64,000 nucleotides of DNA, from contig JAUVZF010000001.1 of NCBI GenBank assembly GCA_030602705.1, forward strand, positions 1-64,000, given 5' to 3'. The notes beneath the pieces were generated by a model. The model saw nothing but the letters and a program-made list of their open reading frames with translations, did not search any database and had not been told where the DNA came from. The position numbers were made by a program, and so were the translations under genes. Source of the DNA: Planctomycetota bacterium (lineage in GTDB: Bacteria; Planctomycetota; Phycisphaerae; FEN-1346). The number at the start of each line of letters is the position of its first letter. Positions within the stretch are counted from its first letter, which is position 1. Below, piece after piece: positions 48,084 through 59,037 of the stretch.

Positions 48084-49100
48084 TCAGAACTGCCGCAGGA
48101 AACGCACGTCGTTCGCAAACAGCAGGCGGATGTCTTTGATGCCGTACTTGAGCATGGCCGAGCGGTCGATGCCGAAGCCGAACGCAAAGCCGGTCACTTT
48201 CTCCGGGTCGTAGCCAACGGCCTCGAAGACGTTCGGGTCAACCATTCCGCATCCGCCGACCTCCATCCAGCCGGTCCGTTTGCACGCCGGGCAGCCGGAC
48301 CCGCCGCACAGCAGGCATGAGAAGTAGAACTCGGCGCTCGGCTCGGTGAACGGGAAGTAACTCGGCAGGAACCGCGTACGGGCCTCGCGGCCGATGAAGG
48401 CCCGCGCGAAGGTCGTCAGAACGCTTTTCAGGTCGGCGAAGGTCACGCCCTCCTCCACCCAAAGGCCCTCCAGTTGGTGAAACATGTTCGAGTGGCCGGC
48501 GTCCACCGTATCCGGCCGATACACCCGGCCCGGCGCCACCACCCGGACGGGCGGCGGCTGCGTCTCCATAATGCGAATCTGGACCGTGGAGGTCTGGCTG
48601 CGCAGCAGGACGTTGTCACTGAGGTAGTAGTTGTCGAGCGGGTCGCGGGCCGGATGGGCGGGGGGAATGTTGAGGCCGACGAAGTTGTGCCACTCGTCTT
48701 CGACCTCCGGCCCTTCGACGCAGGCGAATCCGAGGCGGCCGAAGATCTCAACCATTTCGCGGGTGGCCCGCGCGATGGGGTGAATCCGGCCGAGACGCAG
48801 CCGCCGGCCCGGCATCGTCACGTCCACGCTCGTCCGCTTCGTCCGCCCGCTCTCCAGTTCGCTTTGCCGACGGGCCAGGTGCTCCGTCACGAGGGCCTTC
48901 AGGGCATTGACGGCCTCGCCGAACTCGGCCCGCTCATCGGCGGGGACCGACTTGATGGACCTCAGGAGGGCCGTAATGCGGCCGGCCTTGCGGCCGAGCC
49001 ATTCGATACGCGCGGCCTCCAGGGCATCGACATCGTCGGCGTCGGCGATCAGGCTGAGTGCCTCGTTCTGAAGCGTCGTGAGTTCGGCGAGACTGGCCAT
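48084..49100 (-). CDS. pheS: Phenylalanyl-tRNA synthetase alpha subunit
   Basis: Class II aaRS motifs (GFACVEGPEVEDEWHNFVGLNIPPAHPARD; GFAFGFGIDRSAML). Confidence 0.96.
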   Translation of the reverse strand: MASLAELTTLQNEALSLIADADDVDALEAARIEWLGRKAGRITALLRSIKSVPADERAEFGEAVNALKALVTEHLARRQSELESGRTKRTSVDVTMPGRRLRLGRIHPIARATREMVEIFGRLGFACVEGPEVEDEWHNFVGLNIPPAHPARDPLDNYYLSDNVLLRSQTSTVQIRIMETQPPPVRVVAPGRVYRPDTVDAGHSNMFHQLEGLWVEEGVTFADLKSVLTTFARAFIGREARTRFLPSYFPFTEPSAEFYFSCLLCGGSGCPACKRTGWMEVGGCGMVDPNVFEAVGYDPEKVTGFAFGFGIDRSAMLKYGIKDIRLLFANDVRFLRQF

Positions 49101-49101
49101 C

Positions 49102-49461
49102 TCAGCCTCCGAGAGCCGCACGTGCCTCTTCGATGACGGCGTCGAACGCCTTCGGATCGTTCAAGGCCAGGTCGGCCAGTGACTTCCGGTCGAGTTGGAT
49201 GCCGCTCTTCTTCAGGCCGCCGACGAAACGGCTGTAAGAGATGTCGCGCTGGCGGCAGGCAGCGCTGATGCGGGTAATCCAGAGGCGGCGGAAGTCGCGT
49301 TTTTTGGTGCGGCGGTCGCGGTAGGCGTACTGGTCGGCTTTCATGCGGGACTGCTTGGCAACGCGGTAGAGTTTTCCGCGTGCGCCGAAGTATCCCTTCG
49401 TCCGCCGCCGCAGCCGGTGCTTGTTCTGGCGGCGCGTGGCCCCTTTTCGTGTTCGAGGCAT
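49102..49461 (-). CDS. rplT: 50S ribosomal protein L20
   Basis: L20 signature; infC-rpmI-rplT synteny. Confidence 0.97.
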   Translation of the reverse strand: MPRTRKGATRRQNKHRLRRRTKGYFGARGKLYRVAKQSRMKADQYAYRDRRTKKRDFRRLWITRISAACRQRDISYSRFVGGLKKSGIQLDRKSLADLALNDPKAFDAVIEEARAALGG

Positions 49462-49498
49462 GGTTGGTCTCCTGCTTATTCGCAGCGCCCGTGCGGTG

Positions 49499-49693
49499 TC
49501 AGCCGCCGAGCAGGCGCGAGTACGTCTTCACCTGGCCCGCCTTGACGGTATTTTTGGTGCGGAGGCGGCGTCGGCGTTTGCCGGTCTTTCCACTCATCAG
49601 GTGACTGGTTCCCGCGCGGTTCCGGACGATCTTTCCGGTCCGGGTTTTGCGCATGCGTTTAGCGGTTCCTTTGTGTGTCTTTCCCTTGGGCAT
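49499..49693 (-). CDS. rpmI: 50S ribosomal protein L35
   Basis: MPKGKTHKGTAKRMRKTRTGKI...HLMSGKTGKRRRRLR. Confidence 0.95.
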   Translation of the reverse strand: MPKGKTHKGTAKRMRKTRTGKIVRNRAGTSHLMSGKTGKRRRRLRTKNTVKAGQVKTYSRLLGG

Positions 49694-49803
49694 GTCTTGC
49701 GGTTTCTCCCTATGGTTTGTCAGGATTATAGAACGCGCCTCTGCCCTGCCGCCGGCGTAAGGCCCGGGCGGCTTGGCGTCGGGATTTCGTGGCCTGATTT
49801 CTG

Positions 49804-50325
49804 TCAGGACGGCTTCTTGTTGGGAAGGAGGATGAGGATCATCCGCCTGCCTTCCCTCGAAGGTCCCCGTTCGACCGTGGACACGTCGGCCAACTGCTCG
49901 ACAAAGGCCCGCATGTTCTGCTCGGCGTAGTCCATGTGCGACAACTCGCGACCGCGGAAGAGCATGTTGACCATCACTTTGTCGCCGGCCTCCAGGAAAT
50001 GGCGGGCCTGCTGAATCTTGAAGTCGCGATCGTGTGCTTCGGTCTTCGGTCGGATCCGGATTCCCTTCAGCCGCACCTCGTGGCTCTTGGCCCGGCTCTT
50101 GTGGCTTTTCTTGGACTGCTCGTACTTAAACTTCCCATAGTCCATGATCTTGCAGACGGGCGGCCGCACGTGCGGCGCAACTTCCACCAGGTCCAAGTCG
50201 GCCTCGGCGGCGATCCGGAGTGCCTCGTCGCGCTCCACGATGCCGAGTTGTTCGCCATCTACCCCAATCACTCGCAGCGGCGAGATCTTGATCTGATCGT
50301 TGATCCGCTGCCTCGCCTGTTTCAA
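49804..50325 (-). CDS. infC: Translation initiation factor IF-3
   Basis: INDQIKISPLRVIGVDGEQLGIV...VCKIMDYGKFKYEQ. Confidence 0.96.
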   Translation of the reverse strand: MKQARQRINDQIKISPLRVIGVDGEQLGIVERDEALRIAAEADLDLVEVAPHVRPPVCKIMDYGKFKYEQSKKSHKSRAKSHEVRLKGIRIRPKTEAHDRDFKIQQARHFLEAGDKVMVNMLFRGRELSHMDYAEQNMRAFVEQLADVSTVERGPSREGRRMILILLPNKKPS

Positions 50326-50376
50326 GCGTTCCTCCTCACAAGCGGTCCCCGTTCGATGTTTCGTACGGTCTGCGGC

Positions 50377-52374
50377 CTAAGCGGGACCTGGTGCCGTCGG
50401 GCGCAGCCGTTTCTCGTAGATCTCGTCGCCCGCGCGAGCGACGAACGCCTGTATCGATTCGGCGCCCTGGTCGCCGAGGGTTTTGTCTCGCACGCTGACA
50501 GTTCCCGCCGCCACCTCTTTTTCGCCGACGATGAGCATGTAGGGGATACGGCGGAGGGTAGCGCGGCGAATCTTGGCGCTCACCTTGTCGCTGGCGCCGT
50601 CGAGTTTGGTGCGAAGGCCGGCGCCGTCGAGCATCTCGAGCACCTTCGCTCCGTATGTATTGTATCGGTCGCTGACGGGCAGAATCGCCACCTGGACCGG
50701 CGCCAGCCAGAGCGGGAAATCGCCGCCATAGTGCTCGATAAGGATGCCGAGGAACCGCTCGACGCTTCCGAGGATCGCCCGGTGGATCATCGCGGGCCGG
50801 TGCTCGGCGTTGTCCTGCCCCACGTAGGTCAGGTCGAAGCGCTCGGGCATGGCCAGGTCCACCTGGATCGTTCCGCACTGCCACGACCGTCCGAGGCAGT
50901 CTCGGACGTGATAATCGATCTTGGGAGCGTAGAACGTCCCTTCCCCCTCGTTGACCGTGTAATCGATACCGCGCGCCTCAAGCGCCCCCCGCAGCGCCCC
51001 GGTTGCGTGCTGCCACATCTCGTCGGTGCCGATGGAGTGCTCCGGCCGTGTTGAGAGTTCGACCCGCACGTCCTGGAATCCGAAGGTGCGATAGATCGTG
51101 TCAACGAGGTCGATGACGCCGACGACCTCGTCCTGCACCTGCTCGGGCAGGCAGAAGATGTGGGCGTCGTCCTGGGTGAACTGTCGCACGCGCAGCAGGC
51201 CGTGCAGGACGCCGCTCTTCTCGTGACGGTGAACGAGACCGAGTTCGGCCACGCGCATCGGCAGTTCGCGGTAGGAGTGCGGTCGGTTCAGGTACACGAG
51301 CAACCCACCGGGGCAGTTCATCGGCTTGACGGCGTAGGCCGCCTCGTCGATCTCGGTGAAATACATGGCCTCGCGGTAGTTGTCCCAGTGGCCGCTGCGG
51401 TGCCAGAGTTCCTCGCTCAAGATCGTGGGCGTGCGTATCTCCTCATAACCCGCCTGATAGTGGACCCGGCGCCAGTACGCCAGGATTTCGTTCAGGATCA
51501 CCATCCCGTTGTGGTGCATGAAGGCAAAACCCGGACCTTCCTTGTGGAAACTGAACAGGTCCAAGTCCCTGCCGATGCGGCGGTGATCGCGTTTCTTGGC
51601 CTCTTCGACGCGCGCCAAGTGCTCCTGGAGCGCTTTCTTCGAGAAGAACGCCGTGCCGTAGATGCGCTGAAGCATCGGGCGGGTCGAGTCGCCGCGCCAG
51701 TAACTGCCCGCGACGCTCAGCAGTTTCAGCGCGGGGATCTTGCCGGCGTGCGGGATGTGCGGCCCTCGGCACAGGTCCACGAAGTCGGCCAACCGGTACA
51801 GCGATACCGTCTCGCCTGCCTGGGGCTTGGCCTCGGCATCGTGGATTTGCTCGCCTTTGGCAAGGCTGCCGGCGGCGATGTCCTGGAGCAGTTCGACCTT
51901 GTACTGCTGGCCGGCGGACTGCATGAGCGAGACCGCCTCGTCGTGCGAGACTTCCCGCCGCTCCAGCGGCGCGTTCTCGGCGATAATCTTGGCCATCTCG
52001 GCCTCAAGCCGCTCCAGGTCCTCGTCGGTGATCCGTTCCTGGAGGTCGAAATCGTAGTAGAACCCGTCCTCAATGGCCGGACCGATGCCGAATTTCACAC
52101 CGTCTCCGTACATGCGGCGCACAGCGGCCGCCATCACGTGAGCGGTGGAGTGGCGAAGAATCGAAAGGGCCTCGTCGCTTTTGTCGGTCAGGATCACCAG
52201 GTCGTACGGCCCGTCGGGGCCGAGGACGGTCGAGAGATCCACCAACTTGCCGTTCAGCCTGGCAGCGACGGCGGCTTTGGCCAGGCCTGAACCGATCTGG
52301 CTGGCAACGTCTGCGACGCTTACCCCATCGGCCACTTCCACGGTATGTCCGTCAGGAAGATTGACCGTAGGCAT
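50377..52374 (-). CDS. thrS: Threonyl-tRNA synthetase
   Basis: TGS domain, HxxxH editing site, class II catalytic core; start at MPTVNLPDGHTVEV. Confidence 0.97.
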   Translation of the reverse strand: MPTVNLPDGHTVEVADGVSVADVASQIGSGLAKAAVAARLNGKLVDLSTVLGPDGPYDLVILTDKSDEALSILRHSTAHVMAAAVRRMYGDGVKFGIGPAIEDGFYYDFDLQERITDEDLERLEAEMAKIIAENAPLERREVSHDEAVSLMQSAGQQYKVELLQDIAAGSLAKGEQIHDAEAKPQAGETVSLYRLADFVDLCRGPHIPHAGKIPALKLLSVAGSYWRGDSTRPMLQRIYGTAFFSKKALQEHLARVEEAKKRDHRRIGRDLDLFSFHKEGPGFAFMHHNGMVILNEILAYWRRVHYQAGYEEIRTPTILSEELWHRSGHWDNYREAMYFTEIDEAAYAVKPMNCPGGLLVYLNRPHSYRELPMRVAELGLVHRHEKSGVLHGLLRVRQFTQDDAHIFCLPEQVQDEVVGVIDLVDTIYRTFGFQDVRVELSTRPEHSIGTDEMWQHATGALRGALEARGIDYTVNEGEGTFYAPKIDYHVRDCLGRSWQCGTIQVDLAMPERFDLTYVGQDNAEHRPAMIHRAILGSVERFLGILIEHYGGDFPLWLAPVQVAILPVSDRYNTYGAKVLEMLDGAGLRTKLDGASDKVSAKIRRATLRRIPYMLIVGEKEVAAGTVSVRDKTLGDQGAESIQAFVARAGDEIYEKRLRPTAPGPA

Positions 52375-52523
52375 AGCGTTTTCCGCCCGTGCGCCGCTCG
52401 GCGGCTGCACCGGGCGTTCATCCTCCACATGTTTCCGGGGCTCATCATCAACGCTGATGACGCCATGGAACCATAAGGGACGGCTGGCGGTCTGTCAAGA
52501 CCTTTCACGGCCGCCTGGGCAGT

Positions 52524-53177
52524 TCATCCGGCCTCGATGGCAAGGACCTTCTCTGCCGCGAGTTTCGCGAACAGCGCGGCCATGGCCAGCAGAATCAGCG
52601 CGCAACCGATGAGCAGCCCCTTGTAGAGCCGTCCCTGAAGGTAGCGCCGGCCGCGGCTCACGCTGAACGAAACCGCGCTGTACCAGCCGAGGTCCCCGCT
52701 GATATGACCTGCGAAAAAGACAACCAGCCCCAGCCAGCCGGCCGTCTGTGCACTGGCTACCATGACCGCCCCGATCGTGACCCACCACAGGTACCAGTAC
52801 GGGTTCAGCAGGCTTGTGACGGCGCCCGACGGGACGGCGCCGAGACGAAGCACGCCGCCCTGGTGGGCGTCCGGATCGTCCACGCGACGGGTCTGGCAAA
52901 GCATGCCGACTGCCATCACGGCCATCGCCACGGCCCCGACGCACCCGATGACAATGACGATCCAGGAACTTTTCAGCGCCTCTCCCAGGCCCCAATAGAG
53001 GAGCAGAACGAGCGGCAGTTCGACAAGGGCATGACCGAGCACGACCCGCGGGCCGAACCAGAAACCGTGCCGCCGGCTCCCCGCCAGGGTTACGGCAAGC
53101 ACGGGCCCAGGCATCAGGGCGCCGGAAAGGGCAACCACAAAACTTGCAAAGGCCAGCGCTGCCAGTTCCAGGACCAC
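52524..53177 (-). CDS. LysE/RhtB-family transporter
   Basis: GALMPGPVLAVTLAGSRRHGFWFGPRVVLGHALVE. Confidence 0.8.
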   Translation of the reverse strand: MVLELAALAFASFVVALSGALMPGPVLAVTLAGSRRHGFWFGPRVVLGHALVELPLVLLLYWGLGEALKSSWIVIVIGCVGAVAMAVMAVGMLCQTRRVDDPDAHQGGVLRLGAVPSGAVTSLLNPYWYLWWVTIGAVMVASAQTAGWLGLVVFFAGHISGDLGWYSAVSFSVSRGRRYLQGRLYKGLLIGCALILLAMAALFAKLAAEKVLAIEAG

Positions 53178-53379
53178 CGACTTCTCCTCCAGGTCGCCGA
53201 ATTCTAGCCGCCACGTATCGTCGAGGGCAATGCCGAACCGGCGCAGAGTACCCGACAGCGCCCCACAGCAGGCGGGGTTGCGGTTCGGCCTCGGCCTTTA
53301 TTTGATTATCGCCTGGAAATTCCCGAGACTGCTTGTATAATGTCGGGCTGATTTGCCGATAGACTGCAACGGAAGTGCG

Positions 53380-54057
53380 ATGCGGCGATGGGATTCCCCA
53401 GAGCCGCTGAGGTGGGGTTTTGTGAATCACGACCTGAAGCGCACGGCTCACGCCGAGTTCTGCGACTGGGCAACGACGTACGATGCCCACTGGCTCAACC
53501 ACTTTCTGTTTGAGCCGTCGCACAAGATGATCGTCAAGGAACTGGCGGCCGTGCCGCCCGGCCGCATCCTCGACGTGGGCTGCGGCACGGGTGAACTGGC
53601 GAAGCGGCTCGCCCTGCGCGGGTGGCAGGTCATTGGCCTGGACCTGTGCGAACCGATGCTCCACCGGGCTCGGTTCAAGTTGAACGGCTACACGGGCAGT
53701 GTCCGGCTGACAGTGGCCGACAGCGAGCACGTTCCCTTTGCCGACAAGACGTTCGACGTCGTCACCTGCGCCAATTCCTTTCACCATTACCCGAATCAGG
53801 AGGCGGTAGTTCGTGAGTTGCATCGCGTGCTGAAACCTGGCGGCCAGTTTTTCCTGCTGGACGGGTGGCCCGACCAGTTCATCGGGCGCATCGTATACGA
53901 CCTCATTATTACCCAGGTGGAGGGCGGGCAGGTCTGGCACCGCGAGTCGCACGATGTCAAGGTAATGTTTAAGGACGCCGGATTTGATCGTGTCGGCCAG
54001 AGGCGGACTTACTCCCTCTTTCCCATCCTCCTGACGCGGGGTGCCGTCCCCCAGTAG
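53380..54057 (+). CDS. Class I SAM-dependent methyltransferase
   Basis: GRILDVGCGTGELAKRLALRGWQVIGLDLCEPML. Confidence 0.9.
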   Translation: MRRWDSPEPLRWGFVNHDLKRTAHAEFCDWATTYDAHWLNHFLFEPSHKMIVKELAAVPPGRILDVGCGTGELAKRLALRGWQVIGLDLCEPMLHRARFKLNGYTGSVRLTVADSEHVPFADKTFDVVTCANSFHHYPNQEAVVRELHRVLKPGGQFFLLDGWPDQFIGRIVYDLIITQVEGGQVWHRESHDVKVMFKDAGFDRVGQRRTYSLFPILLTRGAVPQ

Positions 54058-54085
54058 GGGCACCGCGCCGGTCGAGAGCGCCGAG

Positions 54086-54967
54086 ATGGCTGAACCCACC
54101 AACCGGCCGCACGCGACACGTCCCTGCAGCCGCCGGTCGCACCTCGCATCCCACGCCGCAAGGGCGTTTGCCCTGGTCGGCGTATGCGTCGCCATCGGGG
54201 CTGCCTTCTGCGCTGAGACCCCGGAGGCAAAACCGATCCCGAGCACCCCATCCCCCGTGTACCCCAAAGGTCGCGAGGAGATGGAGACACTTGCGCGGAG
54301 CAACCCGGTCGGGCTCCTGCAGGTGGCTCGCGCCTGGCACGCCGAGCGCGTTGTCGGCTACACGTGCCGGTTCCAGAAGGTCGAGCGAATCGGCGGCCGC
54401 CTCCACAAGCCGGAAACGATGCGCATGAAGTTCCGCAAGACGCCCTTCAGCGTCTACCTGAAATGGGTCGTCGAACCGCGAAAAGGCCAGGAAGTCATCT
54501 ACGTCGAGGGCGCCTACAAGAGCAAGGCCGTCGTTCACCCGCCCGGCATCCTCGGCCTCATCTTCCGGAAGGTCTCGATCGACCCCCACGGCAAACTGGC
54601 TATGAAACACAGCCGCAGGCCCATTACGATGGCCGGCATGGGAAACATGATTTCACTCATCACGGGCCAGTGCGAGCAGGCCCAGGCCAAGGGCCACCTG
54701 ACGCTGACCTACGAAGGCATCCGGCACGACGGCGGCCGACCGTCCTACGTCTTCAAGCGTGTCCTGCCCGAGAACAGGGGCTACCCGTGCAAGACGCTCA
54801 TCATCTTCATCGACGTCGAGTACCTGGTCTGCGTCCGCACCGACGCGTACGATTGGGGCGGCGAACTCATCAGCCATTACTTCTACACGGACCTTGCGGT
54901 CAATCCGGGCGTGACGGACAGCGACTTCGATCCAAACAACCGCGCGTACGCCTATCGTTTATTCTGA
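54086..54967 (+). CDS. DUF1571-type protein
   Basis: YTCRFQKVERIGGRLHKPETMRMKFRKTPFSVYLKWVVEPRKGQEVIYVEG. Confidence 0.7.
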   Translation: MAEPTNRPHATRPCSRRSHLASHAARAFALVGVCVAIGAAFCAETPEAKPIPSTPSPVYPKGREEMETLARSNPVGLLQVARAWHAERVVGYTCRFQKVERIGGRLHKPETMRMKFRKTPFSVYLKWVVEPRKGQEVIYVEGAYKSKAVVHPPGILGLIFRKVSIDPHGKLAMKHSRRPITMAGMGNMISLITGQCEQAQAKGHLTLTYEGIRHDGGRPSYVFKRVLPENRGYPCKTLIIFIDVEYLVCVRTDAYDWGGELISHYFYTDLAVNPGVTDSDFDPNNRAYAYRLF

Positions 54968-54973
54968 GAGACC

Positions 54974-55744
54974 ATGGGAGCGTTTGCCGACATCCAGGCC
55001 GTGCTGTTCGATCTCGGCGGCACGCTGGCGCAGTATCCGGTGCCGAGCCTGCCGGTGGTCGTCGTCCGATGCGCCAAGGCGCTGGTCACGGGGATGCTGG
55101 TCGGTTCGGATGCCGAATCGCCTCCCGCCGCAGCCGTTCCCGGCCCCGAAGAGGCCCATGCCCGCCGTCGGGCGGCCCACGCGGACAGCCCCCTCCCCCA
55201 CCGTGTCGCAACGGCCCTGCGGCGTATGGTCCGCAGCCTCAGCGGTCGCACCTTGCCGGGCATGGGCGAGATGTGTGCGCGACCGCTCGTGGCAAAGGGC
55301 TGGCTGTTTGACGACTCTGTTGCGACCCTGCAGGCGCTCCGGGACCGGGGATACCGGCTGGGGCTCGTCTCGAATACGCCGTGGGGCACGCCGGATTACT
55401 TGTGGGTGGGGCAATTGGAGCGGTTCGCGCTCGCGCCGCTGTTCGACGCCGCATGTTTCTCCAGCGACGTGGGGTTCCGGAAACCCGACGCCCGCATCTT
55501 CCGCGCGGCCCTGGACCAACTGGGCGTGCCGGCCCGGCGCGCCATGTTCGTCGGCGACGACCGCACGGCAGATATCCTCGGGGCCGGGCAGATGGGCCTG
55601 CGTACAGCGCTGATCGTCCGCGACGGGCCCGACGCCGACGACGAGGGCCCGGCGCCGGACCTTCGCATCGAGACGCTCACCGAACTGCTCGACCACCTGC
55701 CCGGACGGGCAAAAACCGTTGACACCCCCACGAGGCCTGCATAG
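54974..55744 (+). CDS. HAD-superfamily hydrolase
   Basis: QAVLFDLGGTLAQY...LVSNTPWG...KPDARIFRAALDQLGV...FVGDD. Confidence 0.9.
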   Translation: MGAFADIQAVLFDLGGTLAQYPVPSLPVVVVRCAKALVTGMLVGSDAESPPAAAVPGPEEAHARRRAAHADSPLPHRVATALRRMVRSLSGRTLPGMGEMCARPLVAKGWLFDDSVATLQALRDRGYRLGLVSNTPWGTPDYLWVGQLERFALAPLFDAACFSSDVGFRKPDARIFRAALDQLGVPARRAMFVGDDRTADILGAGQMGLRTALIVRDGPDADDEGPAPDLRIETLTELLDHLPGRAKTVDTPTRPA

Positions 55745-55824
55745 CATAATCGCTTCTTCGCGCCCTTCAGTGGCGGACGTTGGGCGTTGTCTGGTCCGCC
55801 GGTTCCACAGCAGGAAAGGCAAGC

Positions 55825-56922
55825 ATGGCACACGACGTAACGTTGGTCCTCGGTGATGGAACCGGGCCGTCGCTGGCGGAGGTGACACGCGACGTCATCA
55901 ACGCCACCGGCGCCGAGATCAACTGGGACGTCCAGGAAGCGGGCACGGACTGCCTCGAAACGTGCGGCACACCCCTGCCCGACGCGCTCATGGAGAGCAT
56001 CCGGCGGACGGGCGTCGCCCTGAAGGCTCCCATCACGACGCCCGTCGGAAAGGGGTTCCGAAGCGTTAACGTTCACCTGCGGCAGACGTTCAACCTGTAC
56101 GCGTGCTTGAGACCCTGCAAGTGGTATCCCGGCGTCCGCAGCCGCTACGAGAACATCGACCTGGTAATCGTTCGCGAGAACACCGAGGACCTGTACGCGG
56201 GCGTCGAGTTCGAGAAGGGCCGGGAAGCAACCCGGACGCTCCACCGGACGATCAACGAACTCAGCGAGGACAAGAAGATCCGGACCGGCGAGGACACAAC
56301 CGGCATCAGCATCAAGCCCATCAGCGTTGAGGCCACCGAGCGGGTCCACCACTTCGCCTTCCGCTACGCCCGCCGGCACGGCCGCAGCAAGGTCACGACC
56401 ATCCACAAGGCCAACATCATGAAGCACTCCGACGGCCTGTGGCTGGAGGTGGCACGCCACGTGGCCGAGGCGTACACCGACATCGAGTTCGAGGACCGCA
56501 TCGTGGACAACATGTGCATGCAACTTGTGCAGAAGCCGGAACTGTACGACGTGCTGGTCCTGCCGAACCTCTACGGCGACATCCTGAGCGACCTGTGCGC
56601 GGGCCTGGTCGGCGGGCTCGGCGTTGCGCCGGGTGCAAACATCGGCGACGATGGTGCGATTTTCGAAGCCACGCATGGCTCCGCCCCGAAATACACGGGG
56701 CAGAACAAGGTCAACCCCACAGCGCTGATCCTCTCGGGCATGCTCATGCTCGATCACCTGGGCGAGAAGGACGCTGCCCGCCGTCTCGAAGCGGCGGTCG
56801 CCGCCGTCATCGCCGAGGGCAAGTCGGTTACCTACGACATGAAGCCGCACCGCGACGACCCCACCGCCGTGGGCACCCGCGAAATGGGGCAAGCCGTCAT
56901 CGAGAAGTTGGCTCAGCAATAA
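55825..56922 (+). CDS. Isocitrate/isopropylmalate dehydrogenase family
   Basis: [16 protein letters not shown]...[14 protein letters not shown]...[21 protein letters not shown]. Confidence 0.93.
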   Translation: MAHDVTLVLGDGTGPSLAEVTRDVINATGAEINWDVQEAGTDCLETCGTPLPDALMESIRRTGVALKAPITTPVGKGFRSVNVHLRQTFNLYACLRPCKWYPGVRSRYENIDLVIVRENTEDLYAGVEFEKGREATRTLHRTINELSEDKKIRTGEDTTGISIKPISVEATERVHHFAFRYARRHGRSKVTTIHKANIMKHSDGLWLEVARHVAEAYTDIEFEDRIVDNMCMQLVQKPELYDVLVLPNLYGDILSDLCAGLVGGLGVAPGANIGDDGAIFEATHGSAPKYTGQNKVNPTALILSGMLMLDHLGEKDAARRLEAAVAAVIAEGKSVTYDMKPHRDDPTAVGTREMGQAVIEKLAQQ

Positions 56923-56950
56923 TCCTTCGCATCGCGCATGGACGAGGGTT

Positions 56951-58078
56951 ATGGACGCCGACCGATCAACCGCGATGCCCCAACCGCCGCCGGATCGCCA
57001 AAGCCGGTGGCTGGCCCTCGTCTCGGGCGAGACGCGAGGTGTTGCGGCGTCGCTCGCGCGGTTCGGCCTTTGGGTGCTCTCGTTCGTTTACCGTCTCGGG
57101 CTTGCCGCCGGCAACCTGCGGCGGCTTCTTCCCGGCGGGGTCCAACACCCCCCCTGCCCCGTCGTGAGCGTCGGGAACCTGACGGTCGGCGGGACAGGCA
57201 AGACGCCGATGGCAGCCTACCTGGCGGACCTGGTGACGCGAATGGGCGGCGCGCCGCTCATCGTCAGCCGCGGCTACGGAAGCGACGAGGGCCGGCCCAA
57301 TGAGGAAGCCCGCGAACTCCAGCGTCTGTGCCCCGACGTGCCCCACGTTCAGAACCCCGATCGCGTCCGGGCCATTGAGGAGTGGATGCGACGCCGTCCG
57401 TGCGACGTTGCGATTCTCGACGACGGCTTTCAGCACCGCCGATGCGCGCGCGACCTCGACATCGTCCTGCTCGACGCCCTGCGCCCCTTCGGTTACGGCC
57501 GCCTGTTGCCGCGCGGCCTCCTGCGCGAGCCGCTATCGGCCTTGCGGCGAGCCGACGTCATCGTCATCACCCGGACGGAATCGATCGCCGCCGACGAGTT
57601 GGCAAAACTGAAAACGGAGGTCGGCAGGCTCGCACTTGGCGAAACGCCCGTTCTCCTGGCCGAACATCAACCGACCGCTATCCTCCTGCCGGACGGTTCG
57701 CGACGCGACCTCGAGTGGCTCGCGGGCCGCGAAGTCGCGGCAGTTTGCGGCATCGGCAATCCGCAAGCCTTTCGCATAACCCTGGAGCGACTGGGGGCAT
57801 GCATTGCGCCGTTCGAAACGTTCCGCGACCACCACGTTTACACACGCGAGGACCTGAACCGACTCGTCGGCGCGGCCGAGGCGGCGGGCGCCAAGATGCT
57901 TGTGACCACGGGCAAGGATTTTGTAAAATGGCTCCCGATGATCGAGGCCGCAGGGGTCGCGTCCCGAGTCGGGGTGGCAGCCCTTCAGATCGACCTTCGC
58001 ATAACGGAGGGCGAGGACGTGCTGCGTCGCCGAATCGCCGCGCTACTCGCCGCCTCCAAGAGCCAGGGGGAACACTGA
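56951..58078 (+). CDS. lpxK: Tetraacyldisaccharide 4'-kinase
   Basis: PVVSVGNLTVGGTGKTPMAAYLADL...ILDDGFQHRR. Confidence 0.93.
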   Translation: MDADRSTAMPQPPPDRQSRWLALVSGETRGVAASLARFGLWVLSFVYRLGLAAGNLRRLLPGGVQHPPCPVVSVGNLTVGGTGKTPMAAYLADLVTRMGGAPLIVSRGYGSDEGRPNEEARELQRLCPDVPHVQNPDRVRAIEEWMRRRPCDVAILDDGFQHRRCARDLDIVLLDALRPFGYGRLLPRGLLREPLSALRRADVIVITRTESIAADELAKLKTEVGRLALGETPVLLAEHQPTAILLPDGSRRDLEWLAGREVAAVCGIGNPQAFRITLERLGACIAPFETFRDHHVYTREDLNRLVGAAEAAGAKMLVTTGKDFVKWLPMIEAAGVASRVGVAALQIDLRITEGEDVLRRRIAALLAASKSQGEH

Positions 58079-59028
58079 TGCGCCAACCCAAGGCGTACCA
58101 ACCGATTGACCTGAAGCGGCTCGAGACGTTCTCCATCGCCGAGCGGGAGCACAAGGTCCGCCTGGCCGATCTCGTGTCTCCAGCCGGCGCGGGCGCCTCG
58201 ATGGCCGACTTCTTCGATTCCCTGCCCTCCACGCCCGTGACCGCCGGACTTCACGACCTCGCGGCGTCCATCGCCCGCGCCGTCAAGGCCGACGCACCCG
58301 TCGCGGTCGCCTTCGGAGGGCACGTCGTCAAGTGTGGCTTGGGGCCCCTGCTCATCGACATGATGGAAACCGGGATCATCACGGCCGTGGTCACCCACGG
58401 GGCGGGCGCCATCCACGACCTGGAACTCGCCTACCACGGCGCCACCAGCGAGGACCCCGCCCAGACGATCCGCGACGGCCGCTTCGGCATGGTCGAGGAG
58501 ACGCCGAGTTACCTGAACGACGCCGCGCGACTCGGCCGCCACCGCGGCCTGGGCCAGGCCATCGGCGACCTCATGAACGAGGATCCCGAGGAGTTCCCGC
58601 ACGCCGAGATCAGCATCCTGGCATCCGCCAGCCGCCTCGGCTGCACCGCCACCGTCCACGTGGCCATCGGGACCGACACCGTGCACATGCATCCCGAAGC
58701 CGACGGCGGCGACATCGGCGAGGCCACGCTCCTTGACTTCCGCAAACTCTGCGCCGTCGTCGCCGACATGCGCGACGGTGTTTGGATCAACCTCGGATCG
58801 GCCGTCATTCTGCCCGAAGTCTTTATGAAGGCCTACGCCGTGGCGACGAACCTCGGGGCAACGCTCGAGAAGATGGTCACCGCCAACCTCGACCAGATTC
58901 AACACTACCGGCCGCGAGAAAACGTCCTCACGCGGCCGACCGATCGCGGAATCGCCCTGACCGGCCACAACGAGATCCTGATGCCTTTGCTGAGGCATCT
59001 CGTGCTGCTGGAACTCGAATCCGGGTAG
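58078..59028 (+). CDS. Deoxyhypusine-synthase-like family protein
   Basis: GLGPLLIDMMETGIITAVVTHGAGAIHDLELAYHGATSED...NLGSAVILPEVFMKA; ATGA overlap with lpxK. Confidence 0.5.
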   Translation: MRQPKAYQPIDLKRLETFSIAEREHKVRLADLVSPAGAGASMADFFDSLPSTPVTAGLHDLAASIARAVKADAPVAVAFGGHVVKCGLGPLLIDMMETGIITAVVTHGAGAIHDLELAYHGATSEDPAQTIRDGRFGMVEETPSYLNDAARLGRHRGLGQAIGDLMNEDPEEFPHAEISILASASRLGCTATVHVAIGTDTVHMHPEADGGDIGEATLLDFRKLCAVVADMRDGVWINLGSAVILPEVFMKAYAVATNLGATLEKMVTANLDQIQHYRPRENVLTRPTDRGIALTGHNEILMPLLRHLVLLELESG

Positions 59029-59037
59029 GAGAGATGT

